A stretch of DNA of 64,000 bases, taken from assembly GCF_001577835.2 (NCBI RefSeq), contig NC_029516.1:22131648-22195647 (forward strand), in the 5' to 3' direction. Source of the stretch: Coturnix japonica (Eukaryota > Chordata > Aves > Galliformes > Phasianidae). Position 1 is the stretch's first letter. Each line of letters begins with the position of its first letter. A program made the position numbers and the translations under genes. Positions 1 through 13,100 of this stretch are shown here, piece after piece. The notes under the pieces are model-generated. The model saw only the letters and a program-made list of their open reading frames with translations, was not told the DNA's origin and did not search any database.

Positions 1-298
1 AGTTCTCATTGAGGTTTTGCTGACTAAACTCACACTGAATACAGTCCTGAAGGAACTAGAATTTGAGAAGAGGAAGTTTAGACTGTGGGCTCGATTATGC
101 AACAAAGTCACGCTACAGATTTTCAAGCATAAGTGCTAAAAGAATTGTTCTAATGATGACCATTCTACTAGCAGTAACCCTGAGTAATACTAAGATCCAT
201 GAAAGGTTTTGTCAGTTAAGACAGTTAATCAGAAATGAGAAATGTCCTGGCAGATAGGGCATCTGCATTTAAATGAAAAGAAAAAAGCAACAATTGTT

Positions 299-328
299 CA
301 CACACACACACGCACACACACACACACA
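299..328. repeat. CA dinucleotide microsatellite
   Basis: About 15 CA units with one CG interruption. Simple repeat in intergenic DNA. Confidence 0.95.
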
Positions 329-1044
329 AAGAAGCTAATAAACAAGAGATAACCTTGAATTAAGCTGATTCAGCAATATAAAAGAACATCTACCAGATTT
401 TGGGGACACACTTTTGCACTTTAGACTTTATTAAACTTATTTACTTCTTTTGAAGCTGTAGTAGAAAATAAACTGGAGAAAGTTTTCTAAAGACTTCAGG
501 GCTTGTTTGCTTTCAGTCTAGAATAAATGTGAAAGGAATTAAGAGCCTGAGAAGCCAAGCCTGACAAGTTTGCAAGGTTTTTGTTTCCATAGATAGTTTT
601 AACTTCTTCCTCTTCAAACTGTCATGTAATAATCCTAGAACAATGATATTATTGAGGTTAGAAGGGCAGAAGTCCAAGACTGATACCTTACTACAATTCA
701 GTAAAAGGCATGTCTGCTGTCTTAAGCAGCCAAACAACAAAGATTATTGAAGTTAGCACACAGGAAAAAGCTTCTAATTACTTACAACTGATTAAAAGAG
801 TGAGAGTTTGAGTTCTTGACAGGGCTCTGAAATTTGCATCTTCAATACTGAAATCTTATGGTAAAAAATAACACAGTATAAATCCTGCCGTGTGAATCCA
901 AATGCTGCAATGAGTTCTTAAACCACTGCTTTCTAAAAGTGTTTTGTGGGAAATAAGGATGCAGAAGATGTTTGACATGAAAATAAAGGAGCTGACATTT
1001 ATTTCCCCTTTTTTCATGCTCTTCTCATAGTGTTCTCACTCCTG

Positions 1045-1204
1045 GTTCAGGGCAGTCAGGCACTGGCTCCTCAGGGCAGTGGTCATGGTACCAGGCCTGC
1101 CAGAGTTCAGAGCATTTGGACACTGTTCTCAGACACAGGATTTGATTTCTGAGTGTCATTGTGGGTCCCTCACAACTCAGTGTATTCTATAGTTCTATGA
1201 TCCT
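1045..1204 (+). mobile_element. CR1 LINE 3' end, old and internally shortened
   Basis: The text follows the CR1 3' region: a CTGGCTCCTCAGGGCAGTGG-like start, then the CCAGAGTTCA block, GACACAGGATTTGATTT, GGGTCCCT and a terminal ATTCTATAGTTCTATGAT. It is diverged and lacks part of the segment before the last block. Truncation at the 5' end is normal for CR1. Confidence 0.8.
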
Positions 1205-4200
1205 CCCTCTAGAGGAAATGCTGACGTTCAAGTTATTGCCTTAAAACCCCATATTTAGCCAGGCTTCAGAAACCTGATGTTTTCAAGTACAACGGAACAA
1301 GGACTGGACTTGCTATGGACTTGCTGACTGGCATTTTCATGAAGGTTTTCATCCAGCCAATATGAAAAGTAATGGCTTTTTTGTTGTTGTTGTTCCCAAA
1401 CATGGCAGCTGACAGCAAAATATTGTGAACCACTGAGTTTAATTAAAAACCTTTCACATTGGACACAATGGAAAATTTATTTGAGGTAAAAACTACTTCT
1501 CATAATGGGTTCTTGGAGCCACTTGTGCTAAGCCAAACTGGCACAGCCATATTTTAAATAGACAGTTAAGATATTTGAGGGCTAAAAGCTACACCTTGAA
1601 CTTGTGTAAAATTTTTTACATTTGGGATTCTTCTAGAAATAAAATGAGAGTAAGAGAAACCCACCATTAGTTCTGGAAAATAGCAGCTGTTTTATTTTCT
1701 TTGCAAAATAGTTTGTGAATTTACTACAAGTTTACATTACAGAAAGGTAAGAATCATATTAAACAGTGATAACAATAGCAAATTAGTTTCAGACTTCAAG
1801 AAGTTGTCCACTGATCTCATTGGATTATACCTGCACTTATGAAGCAACCAGAGATTTGAGAATCCCTGTGATGCTTTTTTAATACAAATTCCTAAGCTAC
1901 TGGTACTGGAGACTTGATCACTAAGCCCAGACTCCTGCTGCTGCAAGTAAAGCACAGAGCAATTCAGTACTGCCCACCTCCAGATGCTGCAGGCCTTGTG
2001 TCCTGAGAAAATTAAGGCTTACTGGCTACCACAACCACACTGCAAAAAATAAGGGACATCATAGAAAGCAACTCAGACCCCAGCTTTTCACTTATTATTA
2101 TTAATCAACTTTAGGTAGTGATATGCAAAGGAATAAAAAGCTATTCAACCACAGATTGAGGAGGTTTGCAAAAAATTCAAAAAAACTAATGGTGAAATTT
2201 GTCTCTATTAACTTCTGACCATGAACTCCAGAGTTGTGAAGTTGAAGTTGTTTCACTCAGTGCAAGGCAACTGAGCACTCACAATTATCAACTGCTTACT
2301 GGAACCCAAATCAGGATTGGTGTTTTGTTTTGTTTCTGAAAGGAAAGGTGCTCTTTGATGAAAGAAAAGGAATAATCCTGTTGGATGTCTCCATTTCTTC
2401 CCATAGTAGAAAGGGTGATTGCATGATCTCATTGTGTTCTTTGATATAAGACTGAGGAGAGCTGGTGAGAGTGGCTTTTGATAGGATGCAGGACAAAAAG
2501 ATAAACTTAACAGCCCTAAACACTGAAACAACAGATTCAAGTAGCTATAAACAGTTTATGGGAGAAAGTGTTTTCACCCTAGACTTAAAATCTACAAAGA
2601 CTTCTTAAAAGTCATTTTTATTTTCCTTCCCAAGGGTTTCTATATTTAGTTAGCCACAATAAGAATGATTATATTCCTAAATATTGGTTTAAATGCTACT
2701 CAAATATGCTAATGGTTTAAAAAAAGACAATACTTGCTCTGCTTTTTAGAGTTTGGAAAAGGCAGGTATGCATGAAAAATAACTGCAACTGACACATTTG
2801 ATTTATGATTTAAGAAAACGAAAATATTTGCAGATACAACAGTTTTATCTCTAAACATATTTGTTGTAGAGATTAAAAATAGTCATTTATTACTCTACCC
2901 TTTTATAGAAGCTTTTCCTTGCTGGCATACAAAAACTTAATTTACACTTCCCTAAACCAGTATGAAAGGAACAGTATGATCTATTAATTCACTGTAATGG
3001 GTTATAAATTACTAAAACCATTGAGGGAAACAACCAGCTGTGGGTTTAATTACAGAGAGCAAATGAAAACGGAGCGGATAACATACAAGGTGCAAGGCTG
3101 CTTTATGAGATAGAAACAAGTAACTGAAGTATTTAATTATATAGAGAAATGTAAAAAAAAAAATCTCACCAAATACTTGTTTCAGTCTCAGCCGTCTTGT
3201 CACAGGATCCATAAAAAGATAGAAGTTAGAGAACAATTTCAAAAGTTATGTATTTGAAATACTATATGGGAAATACAAAGAATATCAAGCACTTATTTTT
3301 GCACTTATGTTTACACTTTTGCATAACATTTAAGTAAGAGGAACTTCTTTCATTACTCAACATGAACAGAGAAAGTCTGTGACCTAAGACTCTGTTGAGG
3401 TCTTGAAGACTCAGAACATGAACAGATATTCACACGGAAAGTGAAATATTTAATACATTTACAGCAGCTATTCAGCAAAATCTGAAATCCCTCTGTCTTA
3501 AGAAAATCTCTGTTTATATGGATTTAGGAGACAACATTGGATATGAAATCAAAGAACCAATCCATTACCGTACTAGTACCTTTTACTACATATTATCCTG
3601 CACAGGATCCTGGCCAGGGTTAGCCACCACAGTAGACTGGTCTGACACATGCACTGGGCTGCATGAAACTAAAGTAGTTTGCATTAACACAGTTAAGACA
3701 TTATTATTCTGATAGAAATAAGGTACCACTTCAGACTCCCCTAAAGCTGAAAAATAAAAAGTAGCATCTGAGTACCAGAAAGAAAGGAAAATAAAGAATA
3801 GGTATACTAATGGAACCACTGACCATTCAATACTTAAAATCAGAAACAAGAGATTTTTCAGGTTATTTTTTTCCATTAATTTACATGTAAATTTCATTAT
3901 TTCTATAATACCAACTACGGTCAAATAAATGGGAATTATGCTGAAGTAAACAAAAATGCAGAAAATTACATTCTCATTCCTAATAGTACTTCCAGTTTGA
4001 AGACAAGGTAGAATAAAATAGGTTAGATAAGCTTTCAGATCATTAGAAAACCTGTAACAGAAGAAAGCAGCATTAAGCTCTTTCAGCTCATCACTTCCCC
4101 AGTTTCAGTCAGCCAAGGTATTCTGCTCCTCTGAGTAAAGCAGGCCAAACATGCTTTTGACAGAGCAGGTCCACACAGTTAGGGAGGTTAGGTGAATAAT

Positions 4201-6047
4201 ACCTGGGATGCATAAGAAGAGAGAAGTCAGAAAGAGAAGTAGACATTTGCAATTTTTAGCAAGAGCTTAAACCAAAGCGTGACTTCTTATCAGGAGAGAC
4301 ATTAAAAAAAGAGATATTTGAGAAAAATCAGTAAAAATACCACAGTTAGAAAAAAATTGTTGAAGACTGTCTTCCCTGAAATATATATAAATGCTGGGGG
4401 GAGAGCAGAAACACTGAAGGCTAGAAGAAAGGAAGTAACAGAAATAGTTAACTTCATGTATTATTGTTCAAAGGCTAAGCCAGGAAAGGCAGTGAAAAGA
4501 GAATTTTTAAATAGATGCCGTGTTGAAAGATACAGCTAAAACTCTACTAGTGTGGCTATGACACCTGACTTCATGTCTGTATCAAGGGGAAAAGCACCAT
4601 ATTAAAAAAAAAGGAAAGGAAAAAAATACCAACTACAAACCTGAAACCACTATATCTTTCTTGAAAAACATCATAGGAATTCTGAATACTGAAAGTATGA
4701 GGAGGAGGCTTTCTTAAGATGTGAGACATCTCCTTGCCATTCAAGCACCCTCTTGTTTAACTACAAATGTCTGTATTCTAAACACAAATGCCTGGGGAAA
4801 AACTCACTCCTAAAACAAAGGCTAGAACATCAAGTGTCTAAACTCAGTATAACATGTTCTCTATACCAAATGAACCTGAGATGATAGTCTGTCATAAATA
4901 TCCTGCTTCAGCAGACAGGAACAGCAAACAGATTCCATTGCAAAAAGGAGGCTGGCTTTTGAAAGCAAACACAGAAAGTGTAACTTATCATTCTCCAGAC
5001 ATAGCCAGCCCTCAGAACAGGCCTTACTAACACTACCAAAAAAAGCTGATCTAAAAAACACCGAAGAAAGAATATCCTCCGTATAACAAAGCTCGTGAGA
5101 AGGAAATGTTGAAATTTTCTTAGGAGGAATATCAGTTATAAAAGCATACAGATCTACCAATTTCTACTTGGCATGTTCCCTAGGAATAAATAACATGAGA
5201 AATTCAAATACCTAACAGGTACAGCGTAGTGCTGCCCTAACACAGGAGCAACTAGGTGAGATTTCTCTGTCTGATCCATGACTTTCAGGCATAGAGTTTC
5301 CCTTTAAAAATACCTTCTGTTGTTCTTCTAGGAGACTGACATTTTTTCCTGAATCATTCAGTCTAACTGGAGCCAGGATCCACACCCTTCAAAGGCTTGC
5401 AAAACTCTGAAGTCTTCAGATATAATTTATCTATTCCTGCAAAATATTTATTTATTTATTTAGTACAGAAAGAATGAAGGCAGAGAAAGGTAAACAGCAG
5501 CCCAGGTAACCAAAACAAAGAAGTTATTTCTTAAGTTTCCCATGAAACTCAGTAACAGTTGAGGTCATGATGCAAAACTCAGCCTAATCGATAGAAAATC
5601 TTTCTTAACCTTTAGTGAAGTCTGGATTACATGTACCACTCCCATACACCGTGACTTTAACTACATTTATTTACAGAAAGCAGTTTCAACACAATTAACT
5701 GCACGCTACATCACCAAATGGAAAACACGGCCTCTTTTTTATACTTAATCCGCTGTTCTCATTGTACTTTCTCATTGCCATTTTGATCATTAACTGTATC
5801 ACTTGAAGTGGTTTAATAATTAGTTATTGCTTCTAGAAGCCTTAGTATGATATTCCTCCCTATTCCTCAGGTGTTCTGGAGAAAAAGAAAATAGCTTTTT
5901 TATGCCATCACCTGTTGAAAATCCCTAAGAGCATTTGAAGATAGTTGCTGTTTTAATACAGGATCAGAAAATGACTGGATTAACAATTCAACAGAACAAT
6001 CAGATGTTCAGGTTGTTTGATCATAGCACAAAAACCAGTACGTAATG

Positions 6048-6318
6048 AATCCGATAAACAGCAGTCTGATATACAAAGGTGGTGCGCTTCAGCAGTGGCA
6101 ACATAGACAGTGGGCCACCCATGCTAGCAAAGATATTTATGAGCATGACGTCGGCTCTTACTTCTTGATAGAGAAAATGGATAGCTAGTAATGGTTACTA
6201 TGCAGAAAAAAAGTATTTTGTAGCCGGGAATTTGCTTTTTCAAATGGTGTTATTGTGTTCTTTCTATCTGTTGTAGTACCCATATAAATAAATAAGAAGC
6301 ATTACTTTTGGAGCAAAT
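6048..6318 (+). mobile_element. Mariner-type (Galluhop-like) DNA transposon remnant
   Basis: From about 6080 this stretch aligns by eye with the better preserved copy at about 39.6-40.2 kb. Shared landmarks are TTCAGCAGTGG, CAGTGGGCC, AGTATTTTGTAG, GGGAATTTGCT and the end AAATAAATA-G-AGCATTACTT. It covers the part around the transposase helix-turn-helix tail joined directly to the element's 3' end, so it is a non-autonomous deletion derivative. The left boundary is uncertain and no target duplication was resolved. Confidence 0.7.
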
Positions 6319-9300
6319 TACATCTACTCCCATCATACCAAATTGTTCTTAGGACCCCTGGACATCTAGTTGTATGAAAAGGTGGCAAGTTATCCTTTTC
6401 TCCGGTTTGGAAAGAAGAAGCATCTTACAGCAAAACTTCTGGGCTGAGCCTGTGAGAAGGGAGCATGAAGATGGCTTCATCTGAATTGCGTATCTGGATT
6501 TAACAATGAAAAAGTCACTGAACTACTCAGTCCTGACAAGACAGTTGTTATATGTGATATGTAGCAAAGCTAAAGTATATGCCAAGAGAGTTGGATAAGA
6601 GCACAATGATTGCCTTTTTGAACTTTTGAACTTGGGAAGAAAAAGAAATATATTGTCCCAAAGTTCTGAAAATCCAGTGATTTCTCTGTGTTTCCTATAC
6701 CCAAGTATAAATTAATTATACCTGCATTCATTAGACTATAATGATTCTTCCTGACCTTCGTTGATCTACAATAAAACCAAGTGGCAGCAAAGTACTCTGC
6801 CTTGTTTGCTACAGAAGGTACTGCCTTGATCCTGCAAAATCCTATAGCATACACAGCTTTGTTACAAAGACAAGAAAGAAGCTTCACAAGAAACAGGAAC
6901 ACAGGCATATCACCATCTGCATGCTTCTATAGAAAAGTCTGCTTTCTTTAAACAAGAGAAGAAGTTGACACATAAAGGTCTTCCCAGTGGTTTCGAATAA
7001 AAGACAGTAACTCCAAACATGTAATACAAAAAATAAAATGAAAGGAAACCCTGAAACCCTGAGTAGTTAATATCAAGTGTTTCTAAGTGTCATAGTAAAT
7101 CAGATCTCAAACCATTTGCATTCATACTTCAGTTCTGAACAATCACAGCTCAGTTTCTAAAGCACAAACTGTTCAGATTTTAGCATGAAGGTTGATTTTT
7201 GTGCCTAAATGCTTTCTGTCATTGTCACCCCAAGCAATTCTCTTCTGTTGCCCTATCAGCCTAGACAATCTTGAAAGTCCAACCAAAAGGCAACATTTCC
7301 CAAAGCTATTACTCCTTGTATACACATATTAACTTTTTTTAGCATAACAAATTAAGAAGGAAAAAAAAGTAACTACAAACAACACTGAAATGTTCCAATT
7401 ATCCTCTTCAGAGCAAGTACTTCCATTCTAACTTCAACACCTTCAGCCCTATCCCTCCTGCCCAAACAGGCTATGTGTTGGAGGAATAAAACCCAGTTAA
7501 CAGGTTTATAGACATCAGTATCAAGAAGCTGATAGCACCTCATGAAATATTAAATAAATATTCAATGAAGTTACAATATATCCACAAGTTATCTTGAATA
7601 ATACTAATATTTTTGTGACCATCAACCTACTTTGGGAGTGACCTGTGAACAGATGTTTTAGTAAAATCTATTGTGGAATGACAGATGCATCATATTTCAT
7701 TATGTTTATCCACAATGCAACTGGCTTTCTGCAAATATTGACAGCACTACGAGTATATAAAATACAGAAATACTGCCTGATGTGACAATCTCGTTTCCTA
7801 TTCTACTCTAGACTGTGATACATTCATATTGTCACTGTCTAGTGGACATTTGTGTGGGAATTAATTAATTAAGAACAAAACAAGTTTGTAGCAACTAACA
7901 AAAATGTTACATTTATGAGAACACTGAAATATCTGAATAACCTTCAGTCCTGATAAAAAGTAAGAAGATAAAGAGAGGTAGAAAGTTCATAGCACCACTT
8001 TCTTCATCATTAAGCAGCTATTAGTATGTGTAAACATCTAAGAGATTATATAATACAAATTGCTGCCCAAGGGTCAGCAGAAAGCGAAGTGAATAGGCTG
8101 AAACAGAGAAGTTACCTTCCACAACATGATAACGAGGCAGGAGGACAGGCAGTTAAGATTAAGGGGAAGAAATAGTGTGGAAAGGAGTAGAGAGAGAAAG
8201 GAGTGGAGGAACTAGGAATGTTTGATTCAGAGGTTGCACCCAGCTGTAGCAGCAACCACTTTGACAGAATTGCTATACAGACCAAAGCTTCTCTGTTATA
8301 CAGAAAGAAACTAAAACCTGTCTGACTTTTTATATTTGACTTTATACATATATATTCAACATCCTAATTCCTGTTCTAGCTTTTTTAGGCATTACTATGG
8401 AAAAAAAGAGGCATTTCATGACACTGGCACCCAGGTGGCCCTGAAAATACTCCTGTTTACACTATACCTACAAATTCCCCATCACTTACTGGTTTAAGTA
8501 GCGTACAGGATGAACACAGGTATAAAAAAATCAGTAATCAGTAGCAAAATAGCCACAATAAGATGCTTTCCATCTATTGTAAATCTATTACAGCAATGAC
8601 TTAACTATGAATAATTCAATTTGCCACAGTGCAGCAGCTCGTAACAAAATTTCAGGAAAGCGAAACTCAAACTTGTTTAATGCAAAGGGTGACTTCACAG
8701 ATCAAAGAAATGACAGGTGAGTGGGTTTTTTTACAGAATAAATGGCTTCCAGTCTGAGGTGAAAGAGAATGTTTGTCACATTAGCCTTCCTTTATACCTG
8801 CTGACATACCTTAAGAAGAAAAGATGCTACAGGTACATACAAGTCTACTGAAAAGGACACAGAAAACCTGAACTACTATGAAGTGCTTTGTTTTGCATGC
8901 TTGATGAATGTGAATATTGAGAATATTATATAGAATGCCACTAAAATGCAACTGCTGTTTTATCTCTAAATTATTAGCTGCTGCATTGTTAGTGGAGCAT
9001 TATTGCAGCAGTTAAGGTTCATAGATTCATTCTCTTTAAACATTTACCAATTCTGATTCTCCTCCCAAGAACACTACTTTCCCAACATCAAAGCCTTTAA
9101 ACATTTACTCATTTCAGAGCTTTTGGTCTGAAACAGAGGGAATTTAACCATTTAAAATGCTCCAGCAACCATGCTAGAATAAATATCTATACATACATCA
9201 GTCTGATGTGAAACACGAGGTGCAGGTAAAAATACAGAAGAAATTTAATCAATGAATGAAATCTATTCAACAGGTGGTCACGGAATATGATTTCAGCTGA

Positions 9301-9759
9301 TAAATGACAACAAGCCTAAGTATGGCTAGCAAAAAGGGAGGCTGAAGGCTGACAGTACATTGAAGTTCTTTATTTAGAGTAAAAATGTATTCTTACAAGA
9401 ATACGGCTATTTACTGCATCCAGTGATTGCAATTGTTACTACCCACCATAATTTTAACAGGCACATGCAATATAGGCTGACATAGACGTACATGGAGCTC
9501 GGCTGCATGTAGATTAGGTGGTTTTGCTTTGTAAGAGTTGGCTTTTTGTGCTTGTTCCGATGCCCTGCGTGATACAGGAAATTATTCTAAGATGTTTTCC
9601 CAGCTTGAACCATTTTATAATTGCCTCTTGCATGTCAAATGAGTACAGCACAGCAATGAGGAATAGACGCTGGGAACTGCTCTCACCGAACAAGTAAAAG
9701 CATACTGATATTTGGAGATCAGATTAACAGTACAAAGGCATCCTCCGCTGTTTCTAGAG

Positions 9760-10115
9760 CCCGCTGTTGTGAGGTGCGGTGGGAGGTTCCCACCTCTCAA
9801 CCCTCCGCCCCAGGCCCTGCCCGCACGGCGCAGCAGCGCAGGCGCCCGGAGCTCACGGCCCTCGGCTCGTGTGAATGCGCTGCGGCCAATTGACGCTTCG
9901 GCGCCTCCGTGAAGCTCGTGCCGGGCCGGGGCTTCGCCATGCGGGCCGCTGCCTGGGGATCCCGGGTGACGGCGGGGGGGGACGAGGACTACGACAGCGA
10001 CGACGAGGACTGCTGGGATATCGGCGCGGCGGCCAGCCGGGAGACGAAGGTCCCTCAGCTGAGGGGGCGGGAGGGAGCGAGGGCGGCCTCGGCGAGGGCC
10101 AACTACGGGGGTGAA
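9760..10115 (+). promoter_or_regulatory. ASZ1: CpG-island promoter and 5' region of ASZ1
   Basis: A sharp switch from AT-rich flanks to GC- and CpG-rich sequence that covers the ASZ1 start codon. A CCAAT box lies at 9886-9890, about 50 bases before the ATG, and no TATA box is evident. The transcription start cannot be placed exactly. The long open frames on both strands here are products of the GC composition. Confidence 0.75.
9939..10049 (+). CDS. ASZ1: ASZ1 coding exon 1
   Basis: Encodes residues 1-37, beginning MRAAAWGSR and including the acidic [12 protein letters not shown] block typical of GASZ N-termini. The donor is AAG|gtccct, phase 0, a weak match to consensus. It is preferred because the join to exon 2 aligns without gaps to human ASZ1. 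Another possible donor lies about 60 bases downstream at GGGG|gtgaac. Confidence 0.88.
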
Positions 10116-13100
10116 CACGGCGTGGCCTGGGAGTGTCTTCTTACATACAATTGCTTTTTCTGCTTGTTAGTAACAGGCCTCGGCCATTCTTTCAGCGTGA
10201 GAACAGAGCTGTGAGGGACTTGTGGTCTGGAAACTTGGCTTTAAGTCTCTGAATGTGTTTCTTGCTAATATGGAGGCATAAAGGATTGTTGCATCTAGAA
10301 TAGGCTCCCCAGGGAGGTGGTGGAATCGCCATCCCTGGATGGGTTTGTTTGGAGCCGTTTGGATGTGGTGCTCAGGGATATGATTTAGCAGAGGGTTGTT
10401 AGAGTTCGGGTACTATGGTTAGGCTGTGGTTGGACTTGATGATCTTCAAGATCTTTTCCAACCTGGGTAATTCTATGATTCTATAAGTTTGGGGTGCTTG
10501 GTGATAGTGTTAAATAAAGGGAAGCCTGCGTGGCTTTTTCTCGTGGCTGGAACTGGCTGTGTGCTGGAAGTGAGCAGTCCTTACAAAAGGCTGACCTCAG
10601 GTCTTGGGCCTTGATCTTATAGCAAGGTTCCTATCTGAAAATATGTGGGAGATGGAAGTTGTTGGCTAAGTGGGTCAGGAATTGGTCTGAATTATTTTAC
10701 TGCCTGGTTCTTGTCATCAGTTTGATAGACTTTAATTACTTAGTTATCACTTCACAGAAGAGATAGAGAGGTAGATTACGCTATGCTGTGTAATTCTGAG
10801 TTGTCACAATACAACTATAGTTATCTATGAAATATGTCTTCTATTTGCAAAGAAACTACCAGATTATCCTTCATTTATTGCTCTATTAATTGTGGATACT
10901 CTGAGTGATGCTCGCAGCAATCTGCATCCGTAGCTTTAATCTCGAACAAGCAATGTAACATGTAAGTGAAAGGGATGTGAATCAGCCTACAGTCTGATTC
11001 ATAAACTGGACCTTTGGTCAAATCCTTTTTCAGACGAGTCATTTATGACACAGCAACACAAATTCCTCAGCCACCACAGCAGTGAGAGGGAGGAGGAACA
11101 TCGCCCCTTTTCCAGCAGCAGATTCAGTGCTGGGTTAAGCCAGTGCGTAACCATTGCGCTACACTGCCTCCAATTCTATGTCTGACTGTAGAGGATGTGC
11201 TTTCTGTAATGCCACTCTTTGCAGCATGTGAAATGTGCAAAAACAAAAGCAAAGAAACACGTTGCAGTGTTGTTTTGGAGACATTCAAGGTGAGGCTGGA
11301 TAGGGCTCTGAGCAGCCTGATCTAGCTGTGGTGGCCCTGTTCATTGCAGGAGTGTTGGACTGGATGGCCTTCAGAGGTCCCTTCCGACTCTAAGGATCTG
11401 TGATTCTATGACAGGAGCCCTAATGAAGATGACATATCTTTAAGAAGAACCTAGCGTGCTGTAGGAGGATGCCACATCCATTGAGAAGGGACTCAGTTAC
11501 GTTTTCAGAGATTGGAACCTTTCTGAAAGAACATAATCCTAAAACTTTTTAATAAAGTAGAGCAGGTCTACAGAAGTGGAAGGAGGAGAGTCTTACTGTG
11601 CTTTTTTCCTTCTGCTTCTCAACCCCCGCTCCTGTGCACTGTCTCACAGAAATCATCAGTGTTTTTACACTGAAATCAAGCTGTTAATTTTACCTTGAAA
11701 CAGTTACCATATTTTGACTGTATTTTTCTTTGTCTGTCTAGCAGCTGGATCAGGTGTCGCCAGCAGACAAGAAAGATGTGTTTCAGAAAGCTCTGACAAG
11801 TGGTGATGTGTCGCTTATTGAAGAACTCTTAAACTCAGGTGATGACAGTCAAATAGGAATCTGAATATATTTAATTGAACTTGGAAAGAATTCTAAAGCT
11901 TTGACGTTTATTGCTTCAAAGTAATATCTGGGATTAATGTAGAAATATGTGAGTGTTTTCAATATAGATTGTGGACTGAAATCACTTTTTTCAGTGTCTC
12001 GGTGTGATATATTATAGGAAGTTCCTTCTAATTTATATTTATTTGGTTAATCAGGATTCCTGAAAGCTTAGAAAGCTATGGTGCATGAACAATGAAATAA
12101 GGTGTTTCTTTGTTTTCAAGCATACCTTTAACTGAAAATAACTGTCGCAAACACCAAAATTGAGGTATTTTAAATTGATAGTGAGAATTCAGTGATTGTT
12201 CTTACTTACTTTAAGTGTTGCAAAGGGGATGTTAAAGGCTTAAAAAAATTAATAAAATTAAGAAAATACTCTTTCCATTTGTGAATTCCATGCTTTTTTA
12301 TTACTCACAGTGTTGTTACGTTTCTGGTATGTGCCATGGGTAATACTGCTGCCTTGGCAACATTAGCTGGACAAAGTTTTTGTGATTCCTGAGGGTCTGA
12401 TAGCATTTGTGTGACATTTGTTTCTGAAAGGTTGTTTGTTTGAAAACTAAGACCTTTCTTTCTCTTTTCTGTTACTCGGTGTTTCCCTGTAGTTTCTGCT
12501 GTTTAATGTTAAGAGAATTGGATCACTAATTGAAGCATCCACGGCAATCAGAAGCTGTGTAGCTGAGCTGCCCTGCCTAGTGATAATTATCAGGAAGTTC
12601 TGCTTCAACAAGCAAGCAGAATATAGCAGCCTAGAGTTTGTTCTCTTAGAAAATGTCTTGTGCTTGGAAGAAAGTAGGTTTTTAGTTGGCACTGTCGTTT
12701 TTCTGAGTTTTAAAGCAGTGATGTTACTTGCCCTTTGGGAAGACTGTTTCTATCACAGTTTGGAATAATTTTCATTCAGATCAGTATTAAGTCAAAGCTA
12801 ATAGTAATGAGTGAAATACACCTTCAGTCCTACACTGGAAAAAAACTGTTCTTATTTAGAATTTTTAGTGGCACCTGTGCATTAGATTGAATTACTGTTT
12901 TGTTATATTTGGCCATTTTTAACTGCTTGTACTTCAGAGAAATAATAGTAGCTCAGATCAAACCTTTGTGTTGATGCCTGCTGTGTAGTGAGCTGTCTGT
13001 TTGGAGGGTGATGAGAGGAAGAAGAGGTCAAAGACAAAGATTCCTATAGTCTGGTATTCTATCCCTAAAATGCACAAAGGAGTGTTACAAGGGAAACTAT

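Larger units (their letters stand above)
1..9759. other. Intergenic AT-rich region upstream of ASZ1
   Basis: No gene is supported here. I looked on the minus strand for the early CFTR exons expected next to ASZ1, in particular the conserved WTRP segment, and did not find them. Open frames are short and AT-driven, without splice context or family resemblance. Recognisable content is a CA microsatellite near the left edge, an old CR1 3' end near 1.1 kb and a mariner fragment near 6.2 kb. The rest is unclassified AT-rich sequence. Confidence 0.6.
10050..11741 (+). other. ASZ1 intron 1 with two CR1 fragments
   Basis: Holds two plus-oriented CR1 3' ends (annotated separately). No other gene seen. 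Confidence 0.8.

Noticed and set aside
3012-3242. Minus-strand frame with FMDPVTRRLRLKQ, considered as a CFTR exon
   Set aside because: It does not align with the CFTR N-terminal exons and has no convincing acceptor.
3586-3924. 112-codon minus-strand frame with hydrophobic stretch
   Set aside because: Composition is typical of AT-rich DNA (Phe, Leu, Ile), with no splice context or known motif.
9615-10118. 167-codon minus-strand open frame opposite ASZ1 exon 1
   Set aside because: It lies in the CpG island, is rich in Arg/Pro/Gly, and matches no family. GC composition suppresses stops.
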